DNA of 64,000 nt from Polaromonas vacuolata (lineage in GTDB: Bacteria; Pseudomonadota; Gammaproteobacteria; Burkholderiales; Burkholderiaceae_C): positions 3,529,501 to 3,593,500 of the forward strand of contig NZ_CP051461.1 of assembly GCF_012584515.1 (NCBI RefSeq), in the 5' to 3' direction. The number at the start of each line of letters is the position of its first letter. The stretch's first letter is position 1. Made by a program: the position numbers and the translations under genes. Of the stretch, positions 20,509 to 29,379 are shown piece by piece. The notes beneath the pieces are model-generated. The model was not told the origin of the DNA and ran no database searches. It saw only the letters and a program-made list of their open reading frames with translations.

Positions 20509-21719
20509 GATTTGCTTTCAGACTTCTTTGAACTAAGCGGTAATTGGCTGATTTGCTTGGCTAGGCTTTGCAGGTGCGCGTCTTCAAAACGACTCGTTTG
20601 CAACCAGTCGAGTGCAGGTTTAGCGCCTTCAGCGCTTTTGGCGGCCAGCGCAGATTCGAGCAAAATCCGGACGTCGCGCGGCTCTTTTTGCACCTGATAG
20701 TTGTCCATGGCCACTTGCAAAGATAAGGCGGGATTGTTGCGTAGCCGGAGCTGAAAGCGCGCCTCTTCTGCCCGGTGCGTGGTGTCGCCACGCAGCTTGG
20801 CTGCGGCGAAGCGGTCATCCAGAGCCTGAATGTGGGCCGCCGCTGCGGGTAGCTTTAACAACGCTTCAGCCTCAGCCAAACGCAGCAGCAGACCGTCTGA
20901 CGCTTCCCAAGAGGCCAGCAACTTGGCGACTTCAGCGGGGCGCTGGTTATCGAGCAAAAAATCAGCCCAAGCGGCCAACAAATAGCCATCGTCTTGACCT
21001 AGCGCCACAGCGTCACGGTAGTGGCGCTCAGCCTTAGCGGTCTGGCCCTTCCAAGCGGCTACCTCGCCCAGCCGGGTGAGTAACCAGCGGCGCCTGTCGT
21101 CGTCACGGGTAGTCGACAAGGCTTGTTGCAGCGTCGCATAGCCATCGGCCAGCTGACCGGTATAGGCTTGCAATAGGCCGGTACAACCGCCGTACAGCAC
21201 GGCGCGCTGCATTTGCAAAAGTGCGGCGCACTCTTGGCTGGCGTTGCTGTACTTGGCTTCCACCAAATAAATCGCGCCACGCCAGGCATGCGCAATGGCT
21301 AGATCGGGATCCATAGACTTAGCGGCAGCAAAGTCAGTTAATGCGCCAGCAAAGTCGTGCCGGTATTGCTGCAACATGCCGCGTGTGATGAGCAAGTCCG
21401 GTGTCATTTTGCTGCCGAAACGCGCCACGATGGCATCGGCATAACCCACGTAACGCGGGTCACCAAGCGCCAGCGCTAAATTAAAATACGCCTGCGCCAG
21501 CGTGACAGAGGCGGCGGCGTCATCAGGCGCCTTCAACACGTTTGCACGCATCTCCGCTAGGGCTTTAGCACGGGTGTCACCAGCGCGAAACGGGAGTCGC
21601 TCTATGACGGCGGCGTCTTGGGTTGGTGTGCGCGGGGCAGTCAACGCTGGCGTAGCCAACACCGCTGCAAACAGGGCTAGCCCAAACTTAAAAGACCACT
21701 GGTTGCATTTAATAAGCAT
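20505..21719 (-). CDS. Secreted TPR-repeat protein
   Basis: 404 residues with a signal peptide (FGLALFAAVLATPALTA) and several tetratricopeptide-like helices: ASVTLAQAYFNLALALGDPRYV, AHAWRGAIYLVEAKYSNAS, AERHYRDAVALGQDDGYLLAAWADFL. TPR proteins are scaffolds, so a periplasmic assembly or binding role is likely. The gene precedes and overlaps the HupE/UreJ gene (four bases), suggesting that the two products work together. It is divergent from the small secreted protein gene at 21789 with about 70 bp between the starts. Confidence 0.75.
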   Translation of the reverse strand: MLIKCNQWSFKFGLALFAAVLATPALTAPRTPTQDAAVIERLPFRAGDTRAKALAEMRANVLKAPDDAAASVTLAQAYFNLALALGDPRYVGYADAIVARFGSKMTPDLLITRGMLQQYRHDFAGALTDFAAAKSMDPDLAIAHAWRGAIYLVEAKYSNASQECAALLQMQRAVLYGGCTGLLQAYTGQLADGYATLQQALSTTRDDDRRRWLLTRLGEVAAWKGQTAKAERHYRDAVALGQDDGYLLAAWADFLLDNQRPAEVAKLLASWEASDGLLLRLAEAEALLKLPAAAAHIQALDDRFAAAKLRGDTTHRAEEARFQLRLRNNPALSLQVAMDNYQVQKEPRDVRILLESALAAKSAEGAKPALDWLQTSRFEDAHLQSLAKQISQLPLSSKKSESKS

Positions 21720-21788
21720 ATATAAGGTACATTGTATCGGCGGTGTAAAGGCCGTTTATCTGATCGATTAAAACTTAGGAGATTGACC

Positions 21789-21986
21789 ATGCAAAAATTA
21801 TTGTCTAGCCTTGTTATTGCTGCTTTCGCAACTGCTTCAATGGGTGCTTTCGCAGCCGCCCACGGTGGCGCTATGTCGGACAAAGAAAAAGCAGAAATGG
21901 CTGAGAAATGCGCCAAGATGGACCCGGCTAAAGCCGATGCCAAAATGAAGGCCGAATGCAAAAAAATGATGGAAATGAAGAAGTAA
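21789..21986 (+). CDS. Small secreted Lys/Met/Ala-rich protein
   Basis: 65 residues with a signal peptide (LLSSLVIAAFATASMGAFA). The mature part of about 45 residues is very rich in Lys, Met, Ala and Glu and contains two Cys (EKCAKMDP, KAECKKMMEM). The ATG at 21789 follows AGGAG by seven bases; a frame starting at 21732 would add an unrelated leader. It resembles small periplasmic or exported proteins of unknown function found in betaproteobacteria. The Met/Cys/His content would suit metal binding, but this is a guess. It is followed directly by a rho-independent terminator. Confidence 0.75.
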   Translation: MQKLLSSLVIAAFATASMGAFAAAHGGAMSDKEKAEMAEKCAKMDPAKADAKMKAECKKMMEMKK

Positions 21987-22002
21987 TTTTTACTTTCATC
22001 TG

Positions 22003-22031
22003 AAAAAGCGGACTTTTAGTCCGTTTTTTTT
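22003..22031 (+). terminator. Rho-independent terminator
   Basis: Stem CGGAC (22009-22013), loop TTTTA, stem GTCCG (22019-22023), preceded by an A run and followed by at least eight T. It sits 17 bases after the stop of the small secreted protein gene. Confidence 0.85.
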
Positions 22032-22511
22032 TGGCTTTCCTTTTGTCATTAAGCTATGAAGAACGAGCCAAAACACCTTTTTTGAACCAGCGACTCAACA
22101 GCTTTCACAAAAATCCTAATTTTTGTCTTTTAGCTGATGCGCGCTTGTGTCTGACAGCGCGTCACAGCTGTGCCGCTGACGTAGCGCCATTAAATAATGG
22201 CCTTTGTAATTTAATTTTTGACACTTTCAGCTCGGATCGATTTTTTTGATCAAATAATCACCCGGCGGCAACCCAGCCCATAGCCGCTCGGCATAAATGA
22301 CAATTCGCCCTACGCGTTCAGCGCAACGCGTTTGACTAATACTCCGGCGCCAGCACTAACCGCACCAAGCAGATTCTGAGCGAGATTAAACAAGTAATAA
22401 AAAAAAGAAACGAAGCAACTTCGTGTCTGTCATTTAGTTTTAGGTCGCCGCGTCTTCGCAACTTTTAAGTGCTCATAGTGAAATAAATTTTGATGCTCAT
22501 CCACACGTGGT

Positions 22512-22871
22512 TTAGTTCGACCAAGATGTTAGCCATGAGTCTAAGCATCTCGCGATTTTTGTGACAACGTTGCCACGTGTGTTCTGCGTTTGATATTCTT
22601 GTTCAAGCCTTCTAATCACCTGTCCGCCTTTGCGCAATCGCTCATAGCGCGCAAAGAGCAACGCATAAGACGTTTCATCATGTGATGGGTTGCGCCTAGT
22701 TTCTAAGCTGACGTCTAACTTTTTGGTGTAGTGACTGATTTTATTTGAAGAAATACTACCCGCTGAATCGACTAGTAATGACTTGCAGATACACCCTAAA
22801 AAATTTAAAAAAATTTCTGTAATGCGGAGGTAAATTACAGAAAAAAATAGATCAGAGTACGCGGAAAAAAA
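22512..22871 (-). pseudogene. Headless coding-like fragment, unknown family
   Basis: A 119-codon open frame on the minus strand with no ATG, GTG or upstream TTG start. The C-terminal 80 residues read like a real protein: CKSLLVDSAG, SHYTKKLDVSLETRRNPSHD, ETSYALLFARYERLRKGGQ, VIRRLEQEYQTQNTRGNVV, ending TSWSN with a TAA at 22512. The first 20 codons are AT-rich and low in information, so the authentic reading probably begins around 22800. I take it as the 3' remnant of a gene whose 5' part is gone. The family is not recognised. Confidence 0.45.
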
Positions 22872-23305
22872 TTAAAAAATCAAAGAAATAAGCCAATATA
22901 TTTGGATAAATATTTAAGTTCTAGACACGCGCAATAGGAAGGAAATTTGAGTGAATTTTTTCTTCTTAATTTTGTATTGTTGATTTTATATTTTGGTAAT
23001 CTCAGAAAGATTTATACCGAATAAAAATGGTTAACTTTGAAATTTATTAGCTTACCAATTCATCAATTTATTGACAATTTTTAATACCTATTAGCGAGCC
23101 AGTACGCTCCAAAATAAAAGCATTCCAAGCCAAGCATTTTGCATCGAGCGATGCGGCAGGTTTTCAACACCATCTTCCAAAAAGTTAATGATTATTCTGT
23201 CCAGCGCAGTGGCTAAAAAAAATAGCAATGCAAATGACAATCACATAGTCCGCGCGTCATGGTGCGAAATCGCAATCAGTTCAAGCGCCTAAATCTGAGT
23301 GAATT

Positions 23306-23347
23306 TTTTCACTTTTCACTTTTCACTTTTCACTTTTCACTTTTCAC
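23306..23347. repeat. Heptamer tandem repeat (TTTTCAC)x6
   Basis: Six exact consecutive copies of TTTTCAC in non-coding AT-rich DNA. No associated gene; likely a slippage-prone microsatellite. Confidence 0.95.
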
Positions 23348-23677
23348 TCTCACGAGATATTGAAACCAAAGCGCAATATCAACTGCTATAGCTTGCGTTT
23401 ATAAATTTTCTGTTGTGTACGTAAAAAACAGAAATTATTAATTGATATAGATCAAACAGAAATAAACGCTTTTGTTTTTATACCAACAACATTTAGAATC
23501 CCAATGCCTAAAAAATTTGGTACTTTCTGGCTCATTTAATAAGCACACGCTTGACCGAAAAAATAGAATCTACTAACTATTTTGTGCTGTTGTCAGAGCA
23601 AAAAAATTTAGCAAAACAAACTTAGCGGCTATTCATTTGTGGATGAATTCTCGCTACCAAGCCGCGTTTATTAAGGG

Positions 23678-24764
23678 GCGGATTCAAGCTTGAAGTGCAA
23701 CCGTATGCTGATAGGACTCTAACTGTTCCATAAAAACCTGATGCGGCGTTCGATACCCTAAACATTTTCTAGGACGATGATTGAGCCTGTGCATCGCTAA
23801 AGCAATGTCATCGTCGGTTATGCAATTAAAGCGCATCCCCTTTGGGAAAAACTGGCGAATCAAACCGTTCATATTCTCGTTCGCCCCACGCTCCCACGAG
23901 GCGTATGGATGGGCGAAAAAGAAATCTGCACTCAGCGCAGAAGCTATTCGTTCATGCTGAGAAAATTCCTTGCCGTTATCAGTCGTGAGAGTGTGCACGC
24001 AATGAGCGAACGGTTTGAGTAAAGTGATTAACGCGTCCCCTACGGCTTGCGCTGTTTTGAATGGCACGTGGAAAATTATTGAATAGCGAGAGACACGCTC
24101 ATTAATCGTCACTAGTGCTTGCTTCTGCCCGGCACCAATCACCAGATCAGCCTCCCAGTCGCCAAAGCGCGCACGCTCAAGCACGATGTCGGGTCGCAGT
24201 TCTATTGAGACCTGGTGAGAGATGGTGCCGCGCCGTTCACGGCCACTGCTGCGTTTTTTTCGCGTCTTCTGGCAACGCAGTGTTTTATGCAAGGTGCCGC
24301 CCGCGCGTTTGTCAGCGTAGATGTACTGGTAAATGCTCTCATAGCTAACACCGGGTTGGTGGCTAGCTTCGAGGTGGCCGCTGATTTGCTCGGGGCTCCA
24401 AGCCTCAGCCAACTTTTCCTCCACTACAGCCCATGTCGAGTCAGCAACTCTAGGACTATTGGCGCAGGCAAGTCTACGTTCTTGGGCTTTGTCATTTGCC
24501 TGCTTAGGGCGATAGCCTCGTAGACCGCGGTTACGACGCAACTCACGGCTGATGCTCGATTTATCACGGTCCATCATTTTTGCAATTTCACTTTGATTGA
24601 AGTTTGCTTTGACGAGGATTGCAATCTGGTAACGTTCGTCACGGGTGAGGTGTGTGTAAATCATTCTGGGCAACTTTGACTTGGTAGTCGGGAAGCTTGG
24701 ATGCTCTCACATCTCACCCACCCGTACGGTTAATTTCAAAGTTGCACTTCAGACTTGAATCCGC
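23678..24764 (-). mobile_element. IS30-family insertion sequence, copy 2
   Basis: Same length and ends as copy 1 and in the same orientation. I find only about three base differences from copy 1 across the element, two of them in the codon pair that changes EFAQHE to EFSQHE. It lies in non-coding DNA. Copies 1 and 2 bracket about 21 kb in direct repeat. Confidence 0.92.
23684..24664 (-). CDS. IS30-family transposase (copy 2)
   Basis: Intact and almost identical to the copy 1 transposase, with the same HTH regions and DDE residues (DWEAD, TTDNG, ERGANENMNG). The only residue change noted is Ala to Ser in EFSQHE. ATG at 24664 chosen as in copy 1. Confidence 0.93.
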   Translation of the reverse strand: MIYTHLTRDERYQIAILVKANFNQSEIAKMMDRDKSSISRELRRNRGLRGYRPKQANDKAQERRLACANSPRVADSTWAVVEEKLAEAWSPEQISGHLEASHQPGVSYESIYQYIYADKRAGGTLHKTLRCQKTRKKRSSGRERRGTISHQVSIELRPDIVLERARFGDWEADLVIGAGQKQALVTINERVSRYSIIFHVPFKTAQAVGDALITLLKPFAHCVHTLTTDNGKEFSQHERIASALSADFFFAHPYASWERGANENMNGLIRQFFPKGMRFNCITDDDIALAMHRLNHRPRKCLGYRTPHQVFMEQLESYQHTVALQA

Positions 24765-25342
24765 GCTGTCTTTCATGATTGTTACGCACCTAAAAAAAAA
24801 TTTGGGCCGTGATAGGGTGTTTTGGACTGTTTTAGATTGATCGATTTTTTGAGTGCTAATTTGTCAACGACACCATTGAAATGAATTGATTGACCATTCG
24901 CGTGAAGATAGCAAGCGCTACTACTAGCGCGCAGCTAGGTGCAAGTGATTGCCCAAATGGCAGGTTCAAGCTAGCGATTAACAGCTTTTAGATTGGAGGA
25001 CTATGCGTTGAGCAGCGAGCTACGGTTTGTAGCTGCGGCGGCAGCTGTCAATTGTCTGACCTGTATTAGTTCGAATCAGGTAATCGCAGATTGAAGGAAA
25101 TGCGTACGTGCAGACTGTTATCCCTTAGCCACTCCTTAACACCGCTCAGTGATGCGCAAAAAAACCTGACTGAGACAGCTTTGTTAGTCGTACCTAAGCA
25201 GAGCCAACTGGTTGGCACCTACTCCCTAGCCATCGGCTCAGGTGGGCGCACTAAATCTACGCTTGCCAGCGGACGAATACAGCACGGTTTAATCGGCAAT
25301 TGTCGCAACCGGCACCGACGCACACATTACGTTTGATGATGG
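24765..25342. other. Non-coding or decayed region after IS30 copy 2
   Basis: About 580 bp. A good GGAGG lies before an ATG at about 25002, but that ATG is followed at once by TGA. Short frames in several phases have no convincing features. The region may be the decayed 5' part of the hypothetical gene that follows. Confidence 0.35.
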
Positions 25343-25876
25343 TTGGGGACTCGGCGCGTGGCCTTGGGTTATGGCGCTAGCAATACAGGTGGCGCCAGTC
25401 ATGCGCAGTCGAGCGAGCTGCGCCAACTGTTTAATACCTGCGGCGGCAATGAAGTCGAACTTAAAATTTATAGCCGTTACCTGAGCCCTGAATTAGCCAA
25501 GCAAGTGTTGCTAGTACCGAACTTAGAAAAAATCCGACTGCAAAGCAATAGCACAGGTTTTTTTACCGCCAGCGCTACCCAATTGGAACTCCTAAATCCT
25601 AAGAAACCAATCTACCAATTTCAGGTGCAATGGGTCTGTCAGGTGATTACCGTGGGTACGGATGCGACCTTGAAAATTGCACGCTTTGGCGCTCATGCCA
25701 ACAATATGCGTCAACCGGTTGGGCAAGCCAACGGCCGCATGGCGGTCAGCACCGTTATCAGCATAACGCTAAATTCTTCAGGCGGTCTAGCAAAAATTAA
25801 CCACACATTCTTTGACGCTGCCGTGGGTATTGAGAACATCATTTCCTTCGATGTTCTAACCGATGCCAAACTTTAG
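25343..25876 (+). CDS. Hypothetical protein, possibly 5'-damaged
   Basis: A 177-codon frame starting at a TTG, with no good ribosome-binding site. The C-terminal 130 residues look like a real soluble beta-rich protein (IYSRYLSPELAKQVLLVPN, QFQVQWVCQVITVGTDATL, INHTFFDAAVGIENIISF). No domain is recognised. The stretch upstream has GGAGG-ATG followed immediately by a stop, so the original start may have been lost to a frameshift. It is convergent with the phosphonate monoester hydrolase gene about 45 bp away. Confidence 0.4.
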   Translation: MGTRRVALGYGASNTGGASHAQSSELRQLFNTCGGNEVELKIYSRYLSPELAKQVLLVPNLEKIRLQSNSTGFFTASATQLELLNPKKPIYQFQVQWVCQVITVGTDATLKIARFGAHANNMRQPVGQANGRMAVSTVISITLNSSGGLAKINHTFFDAAVGIENIISFDVLTDAKL

Positions 25877-25920
25877 TTCAGGCACGCACTAGATTGCTTA
25901 AACAGCACGCCGCTTCGACA

Positions 25921-27459
25921 CTACGGCCTCGATTGCAAGCCCTCAGGAGAAGCGGCAAAGCCGGTCAAGGTGCGCTCTGCATGGCTCAAGCGCCAGTTCA
26001 GCATTTTTTGTGCGTACTGCAAAATCAGCGTAGCGTAGTGCGGATTGTCGGCCTGGTTGTGCAGTTGCTCGGGGTCTTTTTTGAGGTCAAAAAACAGCGG
26101 CGCTAAGGCCGCAAAATGCACGTATTTATAGGCCTTGTCTTGCACCACGGCGAGTGCGCATTGATCCATTTTTAGACCTAAGAATTCTTCTGGCTTAGAG
26201 TAAAAAATATTTCGAAAGTCGTATTCATAGTGCACCTCTTCACGCCAATCAACAGGTGTAGCGCCGTGGTGCACAAAGGGCAGCAAGGATTCTCCGTCGC
26301 AGCTGCGCGGCACTTCTTGCCCCAACCATTTCAAAATCGTCGGCATGGTGTCTATGGTTTCGGTGAACGCCGACACCAATGTGCCGCGTGTGGCATCGGC
26401 AGCAGCACTCGGGTCGCGCACCACCATAGGGATGTGAAAACTCTCGTCAAAATAACCCACCTTGCCAAGCAGGTGATGGTCACCGAGTTGCTCGCCGTGG
26501 TCACTGGTGAAAACGATTAAGGTGTTGTCCCACTGACCAGTCTGTTTTAGATAGTCAAACACACGGCCGAGTTGATCATCGATCTCGCTCATCAAACCAT
26601 AGTAAGTTGCGCGCAGTTGGCGAACTTCCGCATCGCTCATTTCGCTGGCCGCGCCTTGGCCGTTTTGAAAGAATTTTTCTCGTGGTGTGTTGCGCAGATA
26701 AAAATCTAACACCGGATGTTGCGCGGCTTCAAGTTCTGCCGAGGCGGCGCGCACCGGTGACGGGCAATGCTGCGGATCGTACATCGCGTGATACGGCGCG
26801 GGAGCCGCAAACGGTGGATGCGGCCGGTAGTAACCGAGGTGCAAAAACCAAGACTTGTGCTCAGTGCCGCGCAGATAGTCAAGCGCGCGATCAGTAAACC
26901 AAACCGTGTCCGACAGTTCAGCCGGAATGCGACTCGGCTTAGCGCTGGCACCGATATCAGTGGCTTCCAAATCTTGCGGCAACCAAATGTCCCAAGGATT
27001 TTCCGGCATGGGAAAACCTTGGCCCGCAACCCAAGAAAAATAGGCCTCCATCTTGTTGCCCCAAGAGCCAACCGGACGCCAACCCTCCATGTCAGCGCCC
27101 AGCACTTTAAAGCGCGGGTCTTGTGCGGCAGTTACCCGTGGGTCTGGCGTGGTGGTGGTGTAGCCGACCAGTGCCGGGTCATAGCCGGCCTTGCGCACTT
27201 CAAGAGCGATATTGGTGTGGCGCGCATCGAGTGGAATCGTATTTTGAACCGCTCTGTGATTCATCATGTATTGACCAGTCAACAAACTGGCCCGACCAGG
27301 ACCGCAGGGAACAGCCTGGGTGTAATGCTTGGCAAAGGTCACCCCAAGCGCTGCCAGGGCTTGGATGTTGGGCGTTTTAATCACCGGATGATCGAGCATG
27401 GGCAGCGTGTCACCACGCCACTGGTCGACCACAATCATGAGCACGTTTTTTTGTTTCAC
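25921..27459 (-). CDS. Phosphonate monoester hydrolase (sulfatase superfamily)
   Basis: 512 residues, the length of known phosphonate monoester hydrolases (PMH) from Rhizobium and Burkholderia, which it resembles along its whole length. The formylglycine motif is C52-G-P-G-R. Asp12 in VVDQWRGD and the TSDHGEQLGDH segment provide metal ligands. The stretches MNHRAVQNT, GYTTTTPDPR, HLGYYRPHPPF and WRLSHAERTLT match the PMH subgroup better than arylsulfatases. PMHs hydrolyse phosphonate monoesters and phosphodiesters, with side activity on sulfate esters. There is no signal peptide, so the enzyme is cytoplasmic. The start is taken as GTG at 27459 (GAGG upstream). The gene follows the ABC permease gene by 28 bp and is likely in its operon. 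Confidence 0.85.
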   Translation of the reverse strand: MKQKNVLMIVVDQWRGDTLPMLDHPVIKTPNIQALAALGVTFAKHYTQAVPCGPGRASLLTGQYMMNHRAVQNTIPLDARHTNIALEVRKAGYDPALVGYTTTTPDPRVTAAQDPRFKVLGADMEGWRPVGSWGNKMEAYFSWVAGQGFPMPENPWDIWLPQDLEATDIGASAKPSRIPAELSDTVWFTDRALDYLRGTEHKSWFLHLGYYRPHPPFAAPAPYHAMYDPQHCPSPVRAASAELEAAQHPVLDFYLRNTPREKFFQNGQGAASEMSDAEVRQLRATYYGLMSEIDDQLGRVFDYLKQTGQWDNTLIVFTSDHGEQLGDHHLLGKVGYFDESFHIPMVVRDPSAAADATRGTLVSAFTETIDTMPTILKWLGQEVPRSCDGESLLPFVHHGATPVDWREEVHYEYDFRNIFYSKPEEFLGLKMDQCALAVVQDKAYKYVHFAALAPLFFDLKKDPEQLHNQADNPHYATLILQYAQKMLNWRLSHAERTLTGFAASPEGLQSRP

Positions 27460-27487
27460 TAAAACCTCACTGGAATAAAAAAATAAA

Positions 27488-28441
27488 TCAACGAAGCGTG
27501 GGATCCAACCGGTCACGCAACCAATCACCCACCAAGCTGACAGAAAAAGTAGTCAGCACAATCACCGCACTAGGGGCCAACAAAATCCACGGCGCCGACT
27601 GCAAATACTCGCGGCCAGAGCCGACCATATTGCCCAGACTTGTCATTGGCAGCTGAACGCCCAGACCCAAAAATGACAAGCCGGCTTCGAGCAAAATCAG
27701 CTCCGGAAAAGTCAGTGTCACACTGACAATCAAGGTGCTGGCGATATTCGGCAATACATGCAAGGCATAGACCCGCAGCGGTGACGCGCCTATCTCATGA
27801 GCCGCTGCGGCATAGCCTTGCTCGTTGGCGGCAATCGTCAAACCGCGGGTAATCCGAGCCGCACGCTCCCAGCCGTAAAACCCCATCAAGGCTATAAAAA
27901 GTGGCAAGGTATTACCCAAAAAAGCCAACACAGCAAGGGCTATCACCATGAAGGGCATGGAGGCCTGAAAGTCGACCAGCAGCAACACCAGTTGCTCAAC
28001 CCAAGCGCGAAAGTGCGCCGCCAAAAAGCCCAGCGTGATGCCTATCGTGGCGGACAAAATCGTGCCCAAAAAAGCCACCAACAAACTGATGCGCACGGAG
28101 ACGAACAAACGCGAGAGTAAGTCGCGCCCCAATTCATCGGTACCCAGCCAATGCGCAGCGCTGCCGCCGAAAAAGACCGGCGCTTGCAGCCTGGCCGTGA
28201 GGTCGAGTTGGGTGTAGGGGTAAGGCGCTAGCCAATTGGCAAAGACGGCTACAAAAAGTACCAACACCAGCCAACCCATACCAGCGAGAACCAGCGGCGG
28301 GTAGGCTACCAAAAAGCGTTTTAAACGTTTTAAGAAACTTTGCCGGTTAGAAAAATTAGCCTCGTTTTCATCATTGGCCGCATTTGATTCAGCCAGCAAA
28401 GGCGGCGGTAAAACCAAGGTAGAAGGCTTTAGTTTTTGCAT
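27488..28441 (-). CDS. Oligopeptide-type ABC permease (DppC-like)
   Basis: 317 residues with an N-terminal cytoplasmic leader and six predicted membrane segments. Family features are LGTDELGRDLLSRLFV at the start of the permease domain and the EAA loop region with EIGASPLRVYALHVLPN. It is the second permease of the importer encoded here. Its ATG overlaps the stop of the upstream permease gene by one base (TAATG), and the hydrolase gene follows after 28 bp. Confidence 0.9.
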   Translation of the reverse strand: MQKLKPSTLVLPPPLLAESNAANDENEANFSNRQSFLKRLKRFLVAYPPLVLAGMGWLVLVLFVAVFANWLAPYPYTQLDLTARLQAPVFFGGSAAHWLGTDELGRDLLSRLFVSVRISLLVAFLGTILSATIGITLGFLAAHFRAWVEQLVLLLVDFQASMPFMVIALAVLAFLGNTLPLFIALMGFYGWERAARITRGLTIAANEQGYAAAAHEIGASPLRVYALHVLPNIASTLIVSVTLTFPELILLEAGLSFLGLGVQLPMTSLGNMVGSGREYLQSAPWILLAPSAVIVLTTFSVSLVGDWLRDRLDPTLR

Positions 28442-29379
28442 TAGCCGGCCCTTCCAGTCTTGGCGCCAGAACGCAGGCGCGGATCAAACCAGCCATACAG
28501 TGCGTCGACTAATAAATTCGACGTCACCATGGTCGCGGCCACTAACAGCAGCAAACTTTGCACCACCGCCAGATCACGGCTGGCCACCGCAGACACCAAC
28601 AAGCGGCCAACACCAGGCCAAGAAAACACACTCTCGACCACTACCGCGCCGGCAATTAAACTGCCCACCATAAAGCCAATGATGGTGATGGTTGGAATCG
28701 CAGCATTCGGCAGTGCGTGGTTGCGCACCACGCTTTGCCACTTCAAACCTTTGGCCGAGGCGGTGCGGATATACGGCTGACCCATGACTTCTAGCATGGC
28801 CGATCGGGTAAACCGCGCCAAGATGGCAGCGCCGCCCAAACTCAGCGTGACGATGGGCAAAATAGCATGCTGCCAACTGGTATTACCACCACTAGGCAAC
28901 CAGCCTAAGCCGACGGCAAACAGCAAAACCAAAATCAGGCCCAAGACAAAACTCGGCACGCTATAGCCTGCCACCGCCAAGCTCATGACCAAGCGATCTA
29001 GCAGTGAGTTGCGGTTTAGTGCGGCAAAAATACCAGCCGGAATGCCGATCAATAGTTTGAGAAAAAAAGCCGGCAAGGTAATCGCCAAAGTCGCCGGTAT
29101 GCGTTCGAGCACCATCTCCATTGCAGGACGACTGTCGCGCATAGACTGGCCGAAATTACCCTGCAATAAATTGCTAAAGTAATTGAGGTACTGCTGCCAC
29201 AAAGACAAATCTAAGCCCCAACCTTGGCGAAAAGCAGCCAGCGCTTCGGGCGGTGCCTCGGCCGACATAATCATCATGGCCGGGTCGCCGGACAGGCGCA
29301 AAATAAAAAAAGCAAACGTCAAAACTAAAAAAATCGTCACCAAAGCGCGCAGTAAACGCGAAGCCATGTAGTTCAACAT
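28441..29379 (-). CDS. Oligopeptide-type ABC permease (DppB-like)
   Basis: 312 residues with an N-terminal membrane segment (LVTIFLVLTFAFFILRLSGDP) typical of DppB/OppB. The EAA-loop region reads RTASAKGLKWQSVVRNHALPNA. It pairs with the DppC-like permease to form the channel. The start overlaps the end of the upstream ATPase gene by seven bases, so translation is coupled through the operon. Confidence 0.9.
   Translation of the reverse strand: MLNYMASRLLRALVTIFLVLTFAFFILRLSGDPAMMIMSAEAPPEALAAFRQGWGLDLSLWQQYLNYFSNLLQGNFGQSMRDSRPAMEMVLERIPATLAITLPAFFLKLLIGIPAGIFAALNRNSLLDRLVMSLAVAGYSVPSFVLGLILVLLFAVGLGWLPSGGNTSWQHAILPIVTLSLGGAAILARFTRSAMLEVMGQPYIRTASAKGLKWQSVVRNHALPNAAIPTITIIGFMVGSLIAGAVVVESVFSWPGVGRLLVSAVASRDLAVVQSLLLLVAATMVTSNLLVDALYGWFDPRLRSGAKTGRAG

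Larger units (their letters stand above)
22032..23677. other. Long AT-rich region between the small secreted protein and IS30 copy 2
   Basis: About 1.65 kb without an intact gene and markedly AT-rich. It contains the headless coding-like fragment at 22512-22871, a heptamer repeat at 23306-23347 and a repeated GAGTGAATTTTTTC (near 22950 and 23297). It may be degraded acquired DNA into which IS30 later jumped. Confidence 0.5.

Noticed and set aside
23306..23347. CRISPR array
   Set aside because: The repeat unit is 7 bp with no spacers; it is a simple microsatellite, as are the 8-bp arrays at 34302 and 34423.
25040..25090. tRNA-like TTCGAATC loop after IS30 copy 2
   Set aside because: Only the T-loop resembles a tRNA; no acceptor stem, D-arm or anticodon arm can be folded around it.
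25921..27459. Arylsulfatase
   Set aside because: The CxPxR motif alone would allow it, but full-length features (MNHRAVQNT, GYTTTTPDPR, WRLSHAERTLT) fit phosphonate monoester hydrolases and the PhnZ neighbour agrees.
26767..27462. 231-codon frame opposite the phosphonate monoester hydrolase gene
   Set aside because: Antisense shadow; the opposite strand encodes a full-length conserved enzyme.
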